Numbered from the stretch's first letter, positions 33,158-45,357 are shown. The stretch: 64,000 nt of DNA from Nectonema munidae (GCA_030549495.1 JAUIRK010000312.1:385001-449000); one strand, 5' to 3'. Translations and numbers: made by a program. Notes: a model not told the origin generated them from the sequence alone.

Positions 33158-34774
33158 AAATTAGGGAGATATACACTATGAGAGAGAAATCTTTCTTCGG
33201 ATGATTGCTCACTAAATACATATGTAGTACAAAATATGAGTAATTAGCTATACTTAATTAAAAAGACTTAAGTTACAAAAAAAAACCAAAAATGCTGATC
33301 AATGTTATCAAAAGATAGTTAATGACGTTGCGGAAATTGAAAACAAAAAAGCTCAAATTGGAAATGAGTATCAGCAAGGCAAGTGTTTGGAGTGCGGACA
33401 TCGTGATTTAGCGTACACATGCACTCACTCTATCACAAATCGATGTGGCGCATTCATTGCCTGATGCATGAAAAGAGTGGTGTGTGAACTTTGCTGCAGA
33501 GACAGCCTTGGCGTGGGATCAAGACAGGAAGAAGTTCACTTCAAAACGTTGCAGTGATGTACTTTACTTCACACTTGCTTTCAATCTGCCTTTCACAGCC
33601 TTGGCAAAAGGTGAAGCATGTTGTACTCTCTGAGCCAGTATTTAAGTTCGTGAGTTTACGATTTTCATCATTTCAACGACTGAAGTAAGCACAACTTTTT
33701 TGCCTTATGCTAATAATATCTTTGAAACTTATGTACGAAGGAAACGTTGAGAATTTGACTTATCAACACCTTAAAGTTCTAGACATTAGGATCTTTTTTC
33801 TTTTTTTCAATTTTTTTTCAACAAATTACGTAATAGATGTCGGTGCTGCACATTTCGTACCAAAGACGTTTCGTAGGCCAAAGACATTTGGGTACAAAAT
33901 GTCTTGAAGTCAATTGATTGGTAAAAATGAGAATCTCGTATGATTGCCAATTGTGCCAATACACCAGTACAAATCCTAATTCCTTATTATTATTATCTTA
34001 TTTTATCGAAGACGAATCAGTCCAAGAAATGGGCCTGAAGGAAAGAAAGCCCAAGAAATAAGTATAGACGGAGAAAACTAATCACCGTCTCAAGCTTTTA
34101 TCACATTCAACACAAATTTGCATCTATACTTTTTTGAAAAAGAATGTTTTTGTTGGAAAAGAAGTAGCCTCTAAGCTTGCAATAATTTAATATGAAAAAA
34201 TTCTTAAAAAGAATAATTATATAAGTATGCTTTAAAATTATCCTATAAGCTATAGAAATGTTTTAACGACAAAAGAGAGATAGGTAAATTTGATAAGAAA
34301 AAAATTTGTTGAATAATTTCAAGGTTAAGTCAGAATGCAAGACGAATTTTTCTTCTCACTAAATGATCGATAAACGAATTATCCCTATTTTCAATAAATT
34401 ATAAAGATTATAAAAAAAAATTTTAATTTAATTTTATTAAAATTTTTTTTCTTAATTCAATAAAAAATGAGATAAACATTTTTATTTCAATAAAAATTCA
34501 TGGAAAAAATACAGTTCGCCACCTTCAATCCTAACAGAACATTAAGAAAACTGTGGGAATAATAAATTTATGCGGATTTGTGAAAAAAGGATTAATATTA
34601 CTGAATCATAAATATAAGCCAAATATTTTACTGTACTAATAGCGCAAATTCTTAATTATTTTCAGTGATATATTTAAACCTTTTTATCTTTAGTGTATTC
34701 AAAGGTAGAAAAGAGAAACTTCGAGAAAAATAATTTCTTTGTTCAGAAAATAAAGGGTGTACAGTGTACACACA
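33158..34774. other. Non-coding with a GC-richer patch
   Basis: At 33,340-33,640 the composition is GC-richer and one frame holds a cysteine-rich CLECGHRDLAYTCTHS piece, too short and interrupted to assign. Around 33,845-33,910 a ttcgtacc..gacgtttcgta..aaatgtcttga arrangement resembles short inverted repeats also seen near 48,065 and 56,030-56,105. No gene is supported. Confidence 0.4.
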
Positions 34775-34806
34775 AATAAATTTCGGATTACGAGGGTTGA
34801 CTGCAA
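34775..34806 (-). mobile_element. Pogo/Tigger-like terminal repeat, solitary
   Basis: Read on the minus strand it is CAGTCAACCCTCGTAATCCG, the CAGTxxACCCTCG..ATCCGA form of many pogo/Tigger termini. The matching end was not located. Confidence 0.4.
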
Positions 34807-36584
34807 TAAAAAGAAAAAAGAAAATTAAAGCTAATTTTATAAAAATTGTTAGTTATATCAAAAATATGGTTGAGGCTTAAGAATCGAAATATTTTTTCGA
34901 AAAGTTATCTTTTTTTTTCTTTTTTTAAATTGCACATATATTTTTTGCATAATAATGATTTAACAGATCTAGTTTTTTTCTATTTTTATTTAAATTTATA
35001 CACAAAATTTTGATGTATTTATAAAATAAATCGCAAATAATAAAAATAACCTAAATTTGGCATAATATAAAAGGAATAAATAATTAAAAAAGTTGACTTT
35101 TGTAAAAAAAAAAATAATAAAATTTCATTTCGTAAGTAAAAGAAAGTTATAAATTATTGTGGAATTGTATAAAAACGGTTGATATTGTTTGTTGGCGAAT
35201 TTGTCTGAAGATGAATTTATCGTTTGATGAATTTTTATGTCAGATTCTCATTTGTAACACGACGCATATATTGCGCATTAATTTTTAAAAATAGTAATCG
35301 GTTTAGGATAATTAAGTAAGTCTAATTAGTTTCGTAAGACGAGTGGTAAGATGTTGAAGATTTTTTGTATCAAAGAGAAGTCAAAGAAAAGTTATAAAAA
35401 ATTATATTAGTCCAACAATATGCATATAGTTTAGTTTTTCACGTTTTCCAGTTTTCGAGCCTACACTTGGAACGAATTAAACCAGAGTAAATCGAGGCCC
35501 TCGTGTAATTGTATGTCACGGATGGTTAAAGATGGTACACAGAGTCACTCCTCGTAAGTTTGATTTTCGGAATTTCTGAATCCTGCATAGTCTGAACACA
35601 TTTTTGATGTTTTATTTCTAATTCTTTGTTGAAAAGACATGAATAGTTTTCAATTCTTTCCTAATTCGTACCGCCTATAAAAACCTTTTTTTTATTGCAA
35701 TTAACTTTTACTCTCAGATATCGGTAAATTTTTCCAAATAAAATTTCATAAGAAAAGAATTAATAAAAAATATTATATAAAAATCAAAAAATGATATTAT
35801 ATACATTATTTTTTTCACGACTCATTCATCTTTTTCTTTGATTTTATTTAATTGATTTGTCAAAAAATAATTTCTATTGCAAAAATTGATTATATTTTGC
35901 CCATTTTTCAAATTTATAAATACTATTATTTTACTTTTTATTTTCTTTCTTTCCTAGAATATATAAATAGCTGTGGCTCAAATTTTGAATTTATACATGG
36001 CATCCAAAAAAAAAGATATTATGATTATCCTACTTTGACTTGTTCAGTTGACATTTTGTTAAATTGAGTTATAAGTTCGTTTCTGCAAAATGTTTATTGT
36101 ATATAGTTTAATCACAAATGTGACCCTTAGGGGTGGATCTAGAATATAATTTAACGCAGGCATTTGATTGGCGTAAAATTTTGAACCGAATCTTTTTTCA
36201 TTAAATGTGTTGTGATCGTAAAATTGTTAACTTGTTATCATCATCATCGCTTTAGATCTAGGATCTGTAGTAGTCCTCTTGACAACTCACAATCGATTTT
36301 CTATATGTTCTGCGTCACATTTCTTCTCCCTCCCATTCTTACGTCAGTCAAAGCGTTAGCTTATTTGATTGGAGGAAGAAGCATCATTCTAATAAGGATA
36401 AAAAGACGTGGAAATATAACTTTCATTACTCTATACCTGCATATCTTGTTGTGAGGGAAAAAAAACTCACTCATCAGTCATCACTCAATCCAATTCATGT
36501 GTATTTTCTAGGCAAACTATACTCTAGGCAAACGCCAGTTTTATATACTTCTTAAAAAGTTAGAGAGACGTTGTTAATGCATAG
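34807..36584. other. AT-rich non-coding sequence
   Basis: No gene is supported. At 36,128-36,150 AGGGGTGGATCTAGAA resembles the hAT end seen at 2,816, possibly another truncated terminus. Confidence 0.4.
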
Positions 36585-36690
36585 TAGAGCCCTGCGCGGG
36601 TTGTAAAAATTTGTCCGCCCCCGCCCCGCAATTATTCAATTTGCATCAGCCCGCCCCGCCTTTTTTCAATTTGAACCGGCACCCGACTCG
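36585..36690. mobile_element. GC-rich hAT-like subterminal sequence
   Basis: A sharply GC-rich stretch starts at GCCCTGCGCGGG and carries repeated CCCGCCCCG motifs. Such arrays mark the ends of some non-autonomous hAT transposons. No second end was matched with certainty. Confidence 0.45.
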
Positions 36691-36719
36691 TATTTTATCG
36701 AAATAATACAAAGCTAATT

Positions 36720-37130
36720 AAATGTTATTTATATCCTTAACATGCTTGGGAAAAAATCTTTGATATGCTCTACTACTTTTAAATATATTATCAATTTTTT
36801 TACAAATAAGTTTTTGTCTGAAAAAAAAATTTCTTTGACAAGTTGTGTAATCTGAAAAAACAAATTGTCTCATAAACAATTGTAATATTTTAAATTTTGA
36901 ATATAGAAGCACAAAAGAATTAAAGCCCTTGGATTTTTCAAATGTGTATTTTTTAATTTGTATAGTTTGTTTTCTCGTATAAAATAATTTTACAAATTTA
37001 AGAAAGCGTTAGAGTTTACCTCTTGAACTAAGTCAATGAATCCACCTCAACAGATCGTTTCAAATTGTCTAAGATCTTTATCTAAAAAACGGACGGACGC
37101 ATGCCAGTTTAATGTTTTCGTTTTTAGCTT
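36720..37130 (-). pseudogene. Possible hAT transposase fragment
   Basis: On the minus strand near 37,040-37,090 the peptide KDLRQFETIC, a stop, then GGFIDLVQEVNS matches the R-D-L-R-P-F-x-x-V-x-x-x-G-F segment that follows the BED finger in hAT transposases. The remainder toward 36,720 is AT-rich and unassignable. Together with the GC-rich end just to the left it may be the remains of one hAT element. Confidence 0.4.
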
Positions 37131-37606
37131 TCGAAATAACTAACATTATTCAAAACTGGCTTGATAGCATCAGTCAGTAAAGTTTGATTAGGATATATTT
37201 TGCACTTGTGTCTCCTAAGAATAGAAGTACCTGTTTTTTTTTCACAATAAGCAAAAGCTTGAAAGCATACTTTACAAGCGGCAAAATCCAAATCAGTGTT
37301 TTTTTTTCATTTACCACGATACCAAACGTTTTTCAGACCCCCAATTTCAATCCATTTACACTTTTATTTTATATAAGCCAGATTTCAAATGAGATGAAAC
37401 TTGATGAGATGTTAACGCTGCCATTTAAAATGTGCGAAAGAAAACAACAAAAAAATGAATTATCGAATAATATTTTTAAATGGATATATCAAAAATATGA
37501 CATTCTATTATTTGATTTTTTCTCCATCTTCTCTTGTACACGCACCAATCACGCTAATCAAACCTACTCTATCTTTCTATTTCAATTACGATTAAAAAGT
37601 TTGGAT

Positions 37607-37770
37607 AAAGTAACAATTCTGAAAAAAATTGCGGTATATAGAAAAAAAGAAAAAAGTTAGAAAATTTCGGATGTGGATGTTGAAACTTAAATGATTCGCG
37701 GATGAGTATGTAAAATTTTAGCGGATGATTCTCATCTGTGAAAGCGGATACCCGATATATCTCTAATGTG
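37607..37770. repeat. GCGGATG-rich dispersed repeat, copy 2
   Basis: This matches the right half of 559-955: gcggtatatagaaaaaa, then gaaaatttcggatg, then the gcggatgattctcatctgtg run and the terminal gcggatacccgat. It begins with taaagtaac at both loci. Confidence 0.65.
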
Positions 37771-38230
37771 TATATACCATTTTCACTTAAAATTTTTCTC
37801 TTTCCATTTCAAATTCGTCCCTTTTCATGTTAAATTCGACTTTTTTCATTTTAAATTAGTCTTTTAGTTTTAAATTCGCCCTTTTTGATGACATATCTAC
37901 AAAAATCCCTTTTGAATAAACTTGGTTACCATTGTACAAAAAATTAAAAACTAAAATAGCTAATTTAAAATGAAATTTTATTAAAATTTTTTGAGAATTA
38001 TATGCTTCACCTGTTAAGGACAAAGTTAAGTTGTGAATCATATGTGGGTAGAAATTTTGAAAATCGCTTCTTTTAACTTCTAGAACAGAGGTTTTCAATT
38101 ATATTGTCTTTAAAAGGATTCTCTATTCCGTGAAGACAACTTTTCTTTCACTCATGAGTCTTGACTTTATGATTATTCTCTATTGGATTCAAGATAAAAC
38201 TATAAGGCGATTAAAAAAACAACTCTATAA
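37771..38230. other. Non-coding sequence
   Basis: No element edge was recognised. A short imperfect attcgcccttttt-type motif is repeated three times at 37,800-37,885. Confidence 0.4.
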
Positions 38231-38370
38231 GGTAAAGGTGCCTGGGGTGTTTTCATCGAGAAGGCACAATTGCGCCGCTTGTATCGAACTATGAGGAAAG
38301 CAGGCTTGATGCGGGATCGAACCCAAGACCTTGAGTTATCGAATCGAGCATCTAACCAAACCTGCTCACG
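38231..38370 (-). mobile_element. tRNA-related SINE, family 2, copy 1
   Basis: On the minus strand it has an A-box-like TGGTTAGATGCTCG, a B box GGGTTCGATCCC, then a body with GCACAATT and CTCGATGAAAACACC. The body is shared with 62,036-62,162, 62,342-62,450 and 63,539-63,690. It interrupts the DDE transposase relic next to it. The 3' end of the family reads toward GGCACCTTTACC. Confidence 0.8.
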
Positions 38371-38800
38371 TTGTTGGTGTTGAGGCAAAAGTTTTTCATG
38401 CTTTTCTTTATGAATTGCACCGTTATCCATAAGTAGCAGGAGTTTTTGTATTCTGAGTTGCTGTCAAGAATTAACTTCAACTCTTCCATGAATACGAGAA
38501 ACTTTTCACTTTTACAAGTAGAGATTTAAATAAGTTTTGAATGCCTCACCTTGTTATAATTAATGTCAGCAATAAGGGCTAGGTTTCGGCCTCTAGAAGA
38601 AGTAACAAATATACTAGATCTCTGTCCAAAAGTTGATCTTCCAAAATTTCTAGAAAGGTGTAAATTGAAGTCAGACTCATCGATGAATAAATATTTTTCA
38701 GGATTTTTGGGTGCGTAACATGATAGAATTGTGAGTATTCGACCCTTTTCTAGATAAATTTTGCAGCATTTACTCTTTCTAGCTCATGATGTAGTCAAAA
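38371..38800 (-). pseudogene. Tc1/IS630-type DDE transposase relic
   Basis: On the minus strand, 38,560-38,760 is open and encodes YAPKNPEKYLFIDESDFNLH, then LSRNFGRSTFGQRS and SSRGRNLALIADINYNK. F-I-D-E-S-x-F-N is the first catalytic aspartate block and R-G-R-N-L-x-L-I-A-x-I the next conserved strand of DDE_3 transposases. After a decayed gap, near 38,380-38,420, LLLMDNGAIHKEKHEKLL provides the second aspartate block (x-M-D-N-x-x-I-H). The SINE at 38,231 sits immediately beyond, and the third block (P-I-E-x-x-W) was not found on the far side. A piece of that type exists at 27,862. A GTGAGG after NYNK could be a splice donor or simple decay. Confidence 0.8.
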
Positions 38801-39179
38801 TTAACCTAATCCAAGTTTTTATTTTTTTTTCTGAAACTAAAATAAACAAAGAAGTCATTGAATAATTGACTATAAATATTTCAATTAGTTTTGAAACGTT
38901 TCTCGCTTGGACAATTTAAAAAGTAAAAATTTGTTCAAATTATCTTGCTAAAAAAATAAAAATATATTTTTGAATCTAAAATAGTTGATTCTGTTCAAAA
39001 AAGTTTTTTTTTAAAAAGTGTAATTGAAAAACAAAATTCTAAATACAAAATGGAGCGCCTGAAATAATAATAATTAACAAAATCAAAATAAAAATTAGAA
39101 TAATTTTAAATGAAAATGGCATCTTTTTCAGATTATGTTACAAATGTTTTTTCATTAATTTTTTCAAGCCAGCCCATTT
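38801..39179. other. AT-rich non-coding sequence
   Basis: No gene or element boundary was recognised. Confidence 0.4.
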
Positions 39180-39345
39180 TTATCCAAGTTAACTAACCTA
39201 AAATATAACACTATTTTTGTCTAGCACTTAAATTGTCACTCAGAAAATGTCTTTCTTAGCGATTTTTTGGCTTGTAAAATGATATTAGAGCGCATAGTTT
39301 CTTCGACTATCATTTTTAAAACTCTAAATGTTTACAAAACTTTCG
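39180..39345 (-). repeat. Old dispersed repeat, unoccupied copy
   Basis: Read on the minus strand it is similar to 57,215-57,317 joined to 57,579-57,660: tgtaaacatttagag, then gtcgaagaaactat(g/a)cgct, then ttttctgagtgacaattt and aaaatagtgtt. It lacks the 262-bp insert present in the other copy, so it shows the empty site. Confidence 0.8.
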
Positions 39346-40089
39346 ACCCGTGGACACAAACTTGAAAAACTTCTGAAACATCGGTCCCCAATCATATTTA
39401 AACTGCGGCAGCATTGTTGAAATTGAAAAATTTTTCCTACACCAAAGATGTAAAAACGGTTCTTTTTAATCACCAAACAATTTTATTTGTTTTCTTTCAA
39501 TTTTTTTAAATTTTACTCTAGTATTTTATTCAATTTTATTTTTCCATCTTTTTCTGCTACGATCTATTTTCCAAATATCTCCACTCATAGTAAATCCAGA
39601 ATTTAAAATCATATTGTTAAAAAACAAGAACAATGAGAATGTAGAATTTGCTGCAGAATAATAAATAGTTCTGGTGGATAGTTTGCTTAAGCATATAAGG
39701 TCCATACGTAACATTGATAAAAATCATGTCAATTGATCTTGGAAAAAGCAAAGAACAATTCAAAATGTTCTTAAAACATGATCAATCGATGAAGAAGTTT
39801 GTCGTTTGGCTATAAATTTTCTAAAAACTTTCTTCTGAGCTTGAAGTAATAAAAATCAAATCGATGAAGAAAAAAGTGGGGCTTAGAATATAGGAGATAT
39901 AATTACTAGTAAATAATTACAAAAAAAATTTTTGGAAAATTTTTACCAAATAAATCTTAAAAATATTCAAATTAAAAAGGGACTAAAAAATGTCTTGTTA
40001 TGTGAAAAAAAAGTGAGAGAATAATGAGGTAAAATGAAAAATAAAAGGTTCGGAGGTTAAATATTGATAAATCCAAACCCCAAATAATT
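39346..40089. other. AT-rich non-coding sequence
   Basis: No gene is supported. Confidence 0.4.
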
Positions 40090-40400
40090 GATTTCAAATT
40101 TGAAGATGTCATCAATTTTTTTTGTGAAAAGCAATCAAACCTATCAAAAAATCAATCAATGCCAAAGATATAAACTTCAAAATATATTATATTTCCACTT
40201 AATTTATTTGATATACTGTGATTGATTAATTCAGCCAAAATATAATTCACCTGTCATTAAATCAGCTTTCAAAGGTGCCTTATTGCCGTACACTTTTTCT
40301 CAATATTTTAAAATAAACTTATCCACACACAGCAAAACGAATATGCTCAATTTGATTCTAAAAATACGTTTGTTACTCTGGATTTAAATTGAAGTTACTG
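40090..40400 (+). repeat. Dispersed repeat shared with 51,290-51,660
   Basis: Shared blocks include aatcaatcaa(t/a)g(c/t)caa(a/t)gatataaact, an attcactc/attcagcc..aaaatat block and an agctttca..tt(g/c)..caatatt block. The spacing is similar over about 300 bases but substitutions are many, so the copies are old. Confidence 0.5.
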
Positions 40401-40439
40401 TTTAACTTTGCTTAATTTGTTGTCAGATAATTTTTTTTA

Positions 40440-42175
40440 ATCAATTTTTTAACGATGTTAATAATTTTATCCCTCTCATAAATATGGATCAAGCGAAATT
40501 TTTTCTTAACGCAAATTGAGATCATGTTAGACGAAAACTCGTAAAATTTAAATTTATAAATTTTTATTTCTAGTGAAATTTTTCAATAATAAGCCCATAG
40601 TTTGACTATATATTATAATATATTTAATTCAGCAATAAAAATTTTACCATATGTTTATTATTATTATATATTCCCATATGTTTAGGCAAATCATATGCAT
40701 ATATGGAGCTGTTAATTCAAAATTAAGTTCTTGAATATCTGGTAATTAGATGTCTTTAATTGGCGATTTTAAGTTTACGAATTTCTTCTCTAGAAAGGAT
40801 GTAGGATTGATCTCTATCATTCATGGATTGAGTGAAAATCGTTCCCCAGACTCCAGATACAGGGGGGGGGGGGGGTGATTTTAATGGGTGCCTGGTCAAA
40901 ACGTCCGAAACCGAAATGTCCGAAAATTGGATTAACGCAGTATCTGAACCATAAAAAACATTTTTTTCGAGAATCAAAATGTTGAGGCAAAAAACTGAAA
41001 AATTGAGCACAAAACTTTTTTTATTTAAAAAAAATTCTATTTCTAGTTTTTTAGTTTAAAACTTTACACATTTTAGATTTAAATGAAAAATGCACTACAA
41101 TCAAGCGTGTCTTTTTACTGGAATAGATAAAAATTCATTCCAATCTCTTAAAATCCTTTCAAATCGTGGAGTTTTAATTATGTACACTGAAATATGGACA
41201 AAACTTTTCAATATAATTTAAAAAAGCTTATTTTATATCAAAATTGAAAAATTTTAAATAAAAGTTTCAGACCAATACAATCCAGTGATGGAACTTACAT
41301 ATTACCAACTTTGATGAGTAAGAGCGTGTTGAAAGTATGCAAAGCTTTAGTTCGTTATCAGAAAGATAAGTTCGACATTAAATACTTGAAAACATAAGAA
41401 ATCAATTAGGCATGAAGGATTATACTAAAAAATTTCGTTTTGTGAGTTTATGATTTCTTGACGTTTTGGTTTTCGGACTTTTTGGTTTCGGACGTTTTAG
41501 TTTTCGGACGTTTTAGTTTTTGGACGTTTTGACTAAAGAAAGTGTTTACTAATTTAAGAGACAGATTTGAACTACATATGTCAATAGGACCTTTATTGTT
41601 TTGCTTACAACTTTGTTATCAGCGTGAAGTCTGTACTTCATTCCTCCTATACTTTATATGGTATCTAATTTTGCTCTTCATTCTAAACTGGGACTTCCTT
41701 GGTAGCTCTACTTTCATCAGAAATTCATTTTTGCAATCTGTGATCCTTTTTCAGAGCTTTTCTATTGAAAAGAATCTCTTTGTTGATCCTGACATTTTTT
41801 TATCAATATCATGTGTTGTAGTATCAGGTGATATGAACAGATATCACTCTTAATGCGTGCTAATCAATCCCTTTTCAAAATTTCTGTTCTTGATGAAATC
41901 AATCATTCGTTCATAATCATCTTTTTTCAATTACAAAATGTTTTCGTATACTTTATCATCTAAAAGACTCTTTTATCCACACCGAAGGAAAAAATTTGTC
42001 AAATTCGATTCACATTTATAAAAAAAATTTTTTGAGAATAGCTATATCTTCACCTATTGGTATGTGTCATAGTTATGTTAAGCTAAGTTTAATTGAACAT
42101 TTTCAGATGAGTTATTTAGTGGATTTACTTTTACTAAAAATGTGAAAATACTTTTTGTAGAAAATTTTCAAGCGA
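40440..42175 (+). repeat. Duplicated block A (related to 46,400-47,340)
   Basis: Two stretches, 40,480-40,680 and 41,534-42,150, match the continuous block B: taaatttataaatttttatt and attcagcaataaa, then gacagatttgaactacatat, ttcatcagaaattcattttt, a tatcaggtgatatgaa run and an ncaccta/tcactta..attgg run. In block A these are separated by about 850 bases that include the MITE at 40,895-41,533. A third partial copy lies at 60,570-60,840. The open frame at 41,542-41,853 falls in this repeat and is not conserved in block B, so it is not a gene. Confidence 0.7.
40895..41533. mobile_element. MITE with tandem subterminal repeats, copy 1
   Basis: The left end reads GTCAAAACGTCCGAAACC and the right end mirrors it (…TTGGACGTTTTGAC). 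Near the right end, cggacgttttggttt-type 15-bp units are repeated five times; the left end has two in the opposite sense. The interior is AT-rich and non-coding. The same terminal architecture occurs at 58,365-58,933. The insertion separates two parts of a block that is continuous at 46,400-47,340. No target duplication was clear. Confidence 0.8.
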
Positions 42176-42179
42176 AGCT

Positions 42180-42910
42180 AACAAATTTGATTATTTTAAA
42201 TCAGCATCGTGATCTAGTATAAAAAATATTTTATTGAGAATTTAAATAATATTCTAGGAAATAATTTTTAGTTGTCAACCACAAATATCCTTTACATTTG
42301 CACCCTCTGATTGCAAAAAAAGGTGTCAAGAAATAAAAACAACATGTTCGATTTATTTTAAAAAAATATATATTTAATTTGAAATAAGGATAAATGTTTT
42401 TGAAGAGTGTTGTTCAAACGTAAACCGCAACTTTGATTGACGCTTTTATGCATTTCCAAATCCTAATTGTTAAAACTGATTTGAGAAATGAAATCAGCAT
42501 ACGTCGATATGGTATAAAAAATATGCTTTTTTAAAATTTAGCTTATAGTCTTCAAGAAAATTTTCAAACGTAAACGGCAAAATTGATTGACACTTTCAGA
42601 CATTTTGACAATATAATTTAAAAAAATGACACCTGAATTTCAATTGGCATGCTTGATTTAGTATAAAAATAGGTATTTTTTAAATTTGAATAATATTATT
42701 ACATGCAATTTGCAGGCCTAAACCGCAAGTTTAATTGGTACTTTCAGAAATTTTCGGACCCTAATTGCAAAAACTGAGTCTAGAAATGAAGTCAGCATAG
42801 TCAATTTGGTATTAAAAAAATATTTTTATTTAAAATTTGAATGAACGTTTTCGTAAGCAATTTTAACATCAATCAAAATTTTGATTGACATTTGCTACAA
42901 AGTTGTCGTG
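42180..42910 (-). repeat. Tandem ~150-bp satellite, reversed array
   Basis: The box aaacSgcaa..ttgattgac occurs at 42,422, 42,572, 42,720 and about 42,871, a regular period of 148-151 bases. Each unit also has a gatt(t)agtataaaaa-type box, which is the reverse complement of the tatactaaatc box of the array at 9,839-10,640. Units are diverged by roughly a quarter to a third by eye. Confidence 0.8.
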
Positions 42911-42954
42911 TTTATTGAAAAAGATATATTAAATAAGTGTTATGTGTTCCAATA

Positions 42955-43150
42955 TATATATATATATATGATATGATTATAAAATTTCAAGAGTCTTTAT
43001 AATGCAAACACTAAGTTATAAGTCTTAGACTTTATAATATAAAACTTTTGTTGAAAAAATGCACATTTGAATTTGATTGACAGTTTTTGATATGAGAGGA
43101 GGAAAATGAAAAATCACAAAGTTTGAAGGCATACAATTGAAGCAATAATT
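42955..43150. repeat. Dispersed repeat shared with 23,336-23,610
   Basis: This lies directly after the satellite array and shares aaacactaagttataa, ttgaaaaaatg and gattgacagtttttga blocks with 23,400-23,600. The adjacency suggests that satellite and repeat may be parts of one larger element. Confidence 0.65.
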
Positions 43151-43192
43151 CACTTATTCATTTATATAATTCAATAGTATAATATATAAGAA

Positions 43193-43230
43193 TCGCCAAA
43201 TTTTTTGTGCAAAATAGAATTTCGGTGGCT
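43193..43230 (+). repeat. 38-bp block identical to 45,320-45,357
   Basis: The block begins aatcgccaaattttttgtgc and ends tttcggtgg. It is identical at both loci while the flanks are only weakly alike, so it is a conserved fragment of an unrecognised repeat. Confidence 0.85.
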
Positions 43231-45037
43231 ATAATTCAACCAATTTTGTACAATAAAATTCTTGAAGCAATAGGAACAAGAACAGAAAGATGGCATTTCT
43301 TATTTTTAAGGCAGCTATAGTGTATAAGCTGAAGTGTTTTTCTTTTGTTGTATTGTTTTTTCTCAAATTGCGATCAAGATAGTCCGCTTCAAATCGAGCT
43401 TAAAATGCTCTTTGCTTTTTAACGTGACATTTTAAAAAAAAAGTGTTAGTTGTTTTGTTTAATTTTTTTTTGTGTGTTTGAAAATTTAACATTTTTTCAA
43501 AATAAACATTTTTTGAGTTTTTCCGTTTTTTCATCCATATGCGAAACCCATATGATAAAATCAACTGTTTTAGCCTTTTTTTTACTTTAAATGCAAAATT
43601 TTATTTATTACAATCTCCGAACAAATATCAAATTAAGTATTAAAATCATTGCATACAAAATGCACTATGATATAAAAATAAAATTGAAAAACATTAGCCA
43701 TACAAATGTAAAAGTTGACATTACAAAGTATACATATACATATATATATACATAACTATATTCGCATAGTTGGTTTAATCTTAATTTTATTGATTTTAGT
43801 TTTATTACCAAAATTTTGTATTGAAATCGATAAGTATCCGTAAAAAAGCAATTATGATGAGAATTTTTTTAGTTGATAAAATTTTTTTTATAGATATTTT
43901 CATATTCTATTATATCATAATTGTATTGTTAAATTTAAAGTTAAATAAAAATGTAGTTAGGTGCAAAGTTTTTAAAGCATAGCACCATTCAAAAGCAATG
44001 AAGAGTTTTCCAAAAAATATTTTTAAGATTTTACCAAAATAGATCGTTATGTAAAAGTGTCCAAAATTGGATCAAAGCGTACTAATGGGTTAAGTTAACG
44101 ATACCTGTGTATATAATAAATTCTATAAATATAACTTCCACATGAGCAAACTTCAAAGCGGTATACTACCACCGTTGGCATTGTGACTCAAACTTAAATT
44201 AATTGGGCATACTGATATCAATGTATCATTTTCTTGAAAGGTGTGCAAAATTTCATTGAAAAATTTTCCCATAATGTTTGCTAGAACAAAATATTCCAAA
44301 TCCCTTGGTTTAACTAAAATTTATGCAATAATTTCCTTGTCTTTCGGGTGGTGTGAATTTTTGAAAATGAAAGTCAAGTTCTTCGCATACCAAGATTCCA
44401 TGCCTTTGCATTCTCATTCATGAGGAGAATTTGTGGAAAATGCTAAATGCCTCTTTACCTTTAGTGAGGTTAGAGAAGGATAGAGAGGGGGAAGCGATTG
44501 GAACAATGCGACTTCTAAAACTTTTCCTGGCATCATAAAATGCATTAATATTCCAAATACAGTCTATAATGATGCGTCTCCTCTATTTCTTTTCCTTGCA
44601 ATCAGCAGACGCTACTTATTTATTTTTATCCACCTCATCATCACTCTGGCAATAATGATCGCAATAAAAGATGAAATGTTTGTTTTCCTAAAGTATCACC
44701 AACACCAACAACCACCTCCCATATTCCACGATACATGCAAACTTCTGTAAAAAAACGATTGAAGTATTATAAATATTTATGAAGTTAGAATAATCACACA
44801 TATTTAAAAGCTATATTTAAAATCATTATCCACAAGGTCTGCCTGCCCCCTTGTTAGCCAAAATTAATTTACTGGAAGAAAACTAATATTCATGGATTAG
44901 AAAGAGAGAAAAAGGGTGGCGAAAGGAGATTCGCATAATTTCATGCAAAAAAATGAAATCTATTGATTCTTTTTCCTTGAAATAAATTTGACTTAACAAG
45001 TTTAAAATGCGCAGCCTTCTTACAGCAGGCTAAGCCA
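43231..45037. other. Non-coding, no supported gene
   Basis: AT-rich sequence with short frames lacking family features. Confidence 0.4.
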
Positions 45038-45110
45038 GTGTCTACCAAACGGTGTGCGATGGCAAATTAGTGTGTAGGGAGGAGGAGACACATTCTTTTC
45101 ACACCCTACA
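45038..45110. mobile_element. Solitary hAT-like terminus
   Basis: CAGTGTCTACCAAACGGTGT starts a GC-richer stretch and resembles CAGTGxTCxCCAAAC-type hAT ends. No inverted partner was found. Confidence 0.4.
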
Positions 45111-45319
45111 AAATTGTATTCAGTTTGTATAAAGTTTGCTTTCACTATTTTGTTCAATGTTTTTAGATTTCTTGAAAAGGTATTCCACATTTAAAATTGA
45201 AACTAAAAATGGAGTAAGAGAGCTAAAAGTCTTTGATTTTCAAAGTGGAAAATGGGGGTTTTGTAGTGCAAAATTAGATTTCAAGGTCACAAAATGTTAC
45301 AACTTTCTCAACCGTGGGC

Positions 45320-45357
45320 AAATCGCCAAATTTTTTGTGCAAAATAGAATTTCGGTG
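45320..45357 (+). repeat. 38-bp block identical to 43,193-43,230
   Basis: The partner block is in the same orientation, 2.1 kb away. Confidence 0.85.

Noticed and set aside
33340-33500. Cysteine-rich peptide (CLECGHRDLAYTCTHS) suggesting a zinc finger or a piggyBac tail
   Set aside because: It is short, interrupted by a stop, and the cysteine spacing does not match a known finger or the piggyBac cysteine-rich domain.
37184-37660. 158-codon open frame on the plus strand
   Set aside because: It is low-complexity and phenylalanine-rich, has no motif, and its 3' end runs into a dispersed repeat also present at 559-955.
41542-41853. 103-codon frame with hydrophobic stretches
   Set aside because: It lies in duplicated block A and the frame is broken in blocks B and C, so it is not maintained as coding.
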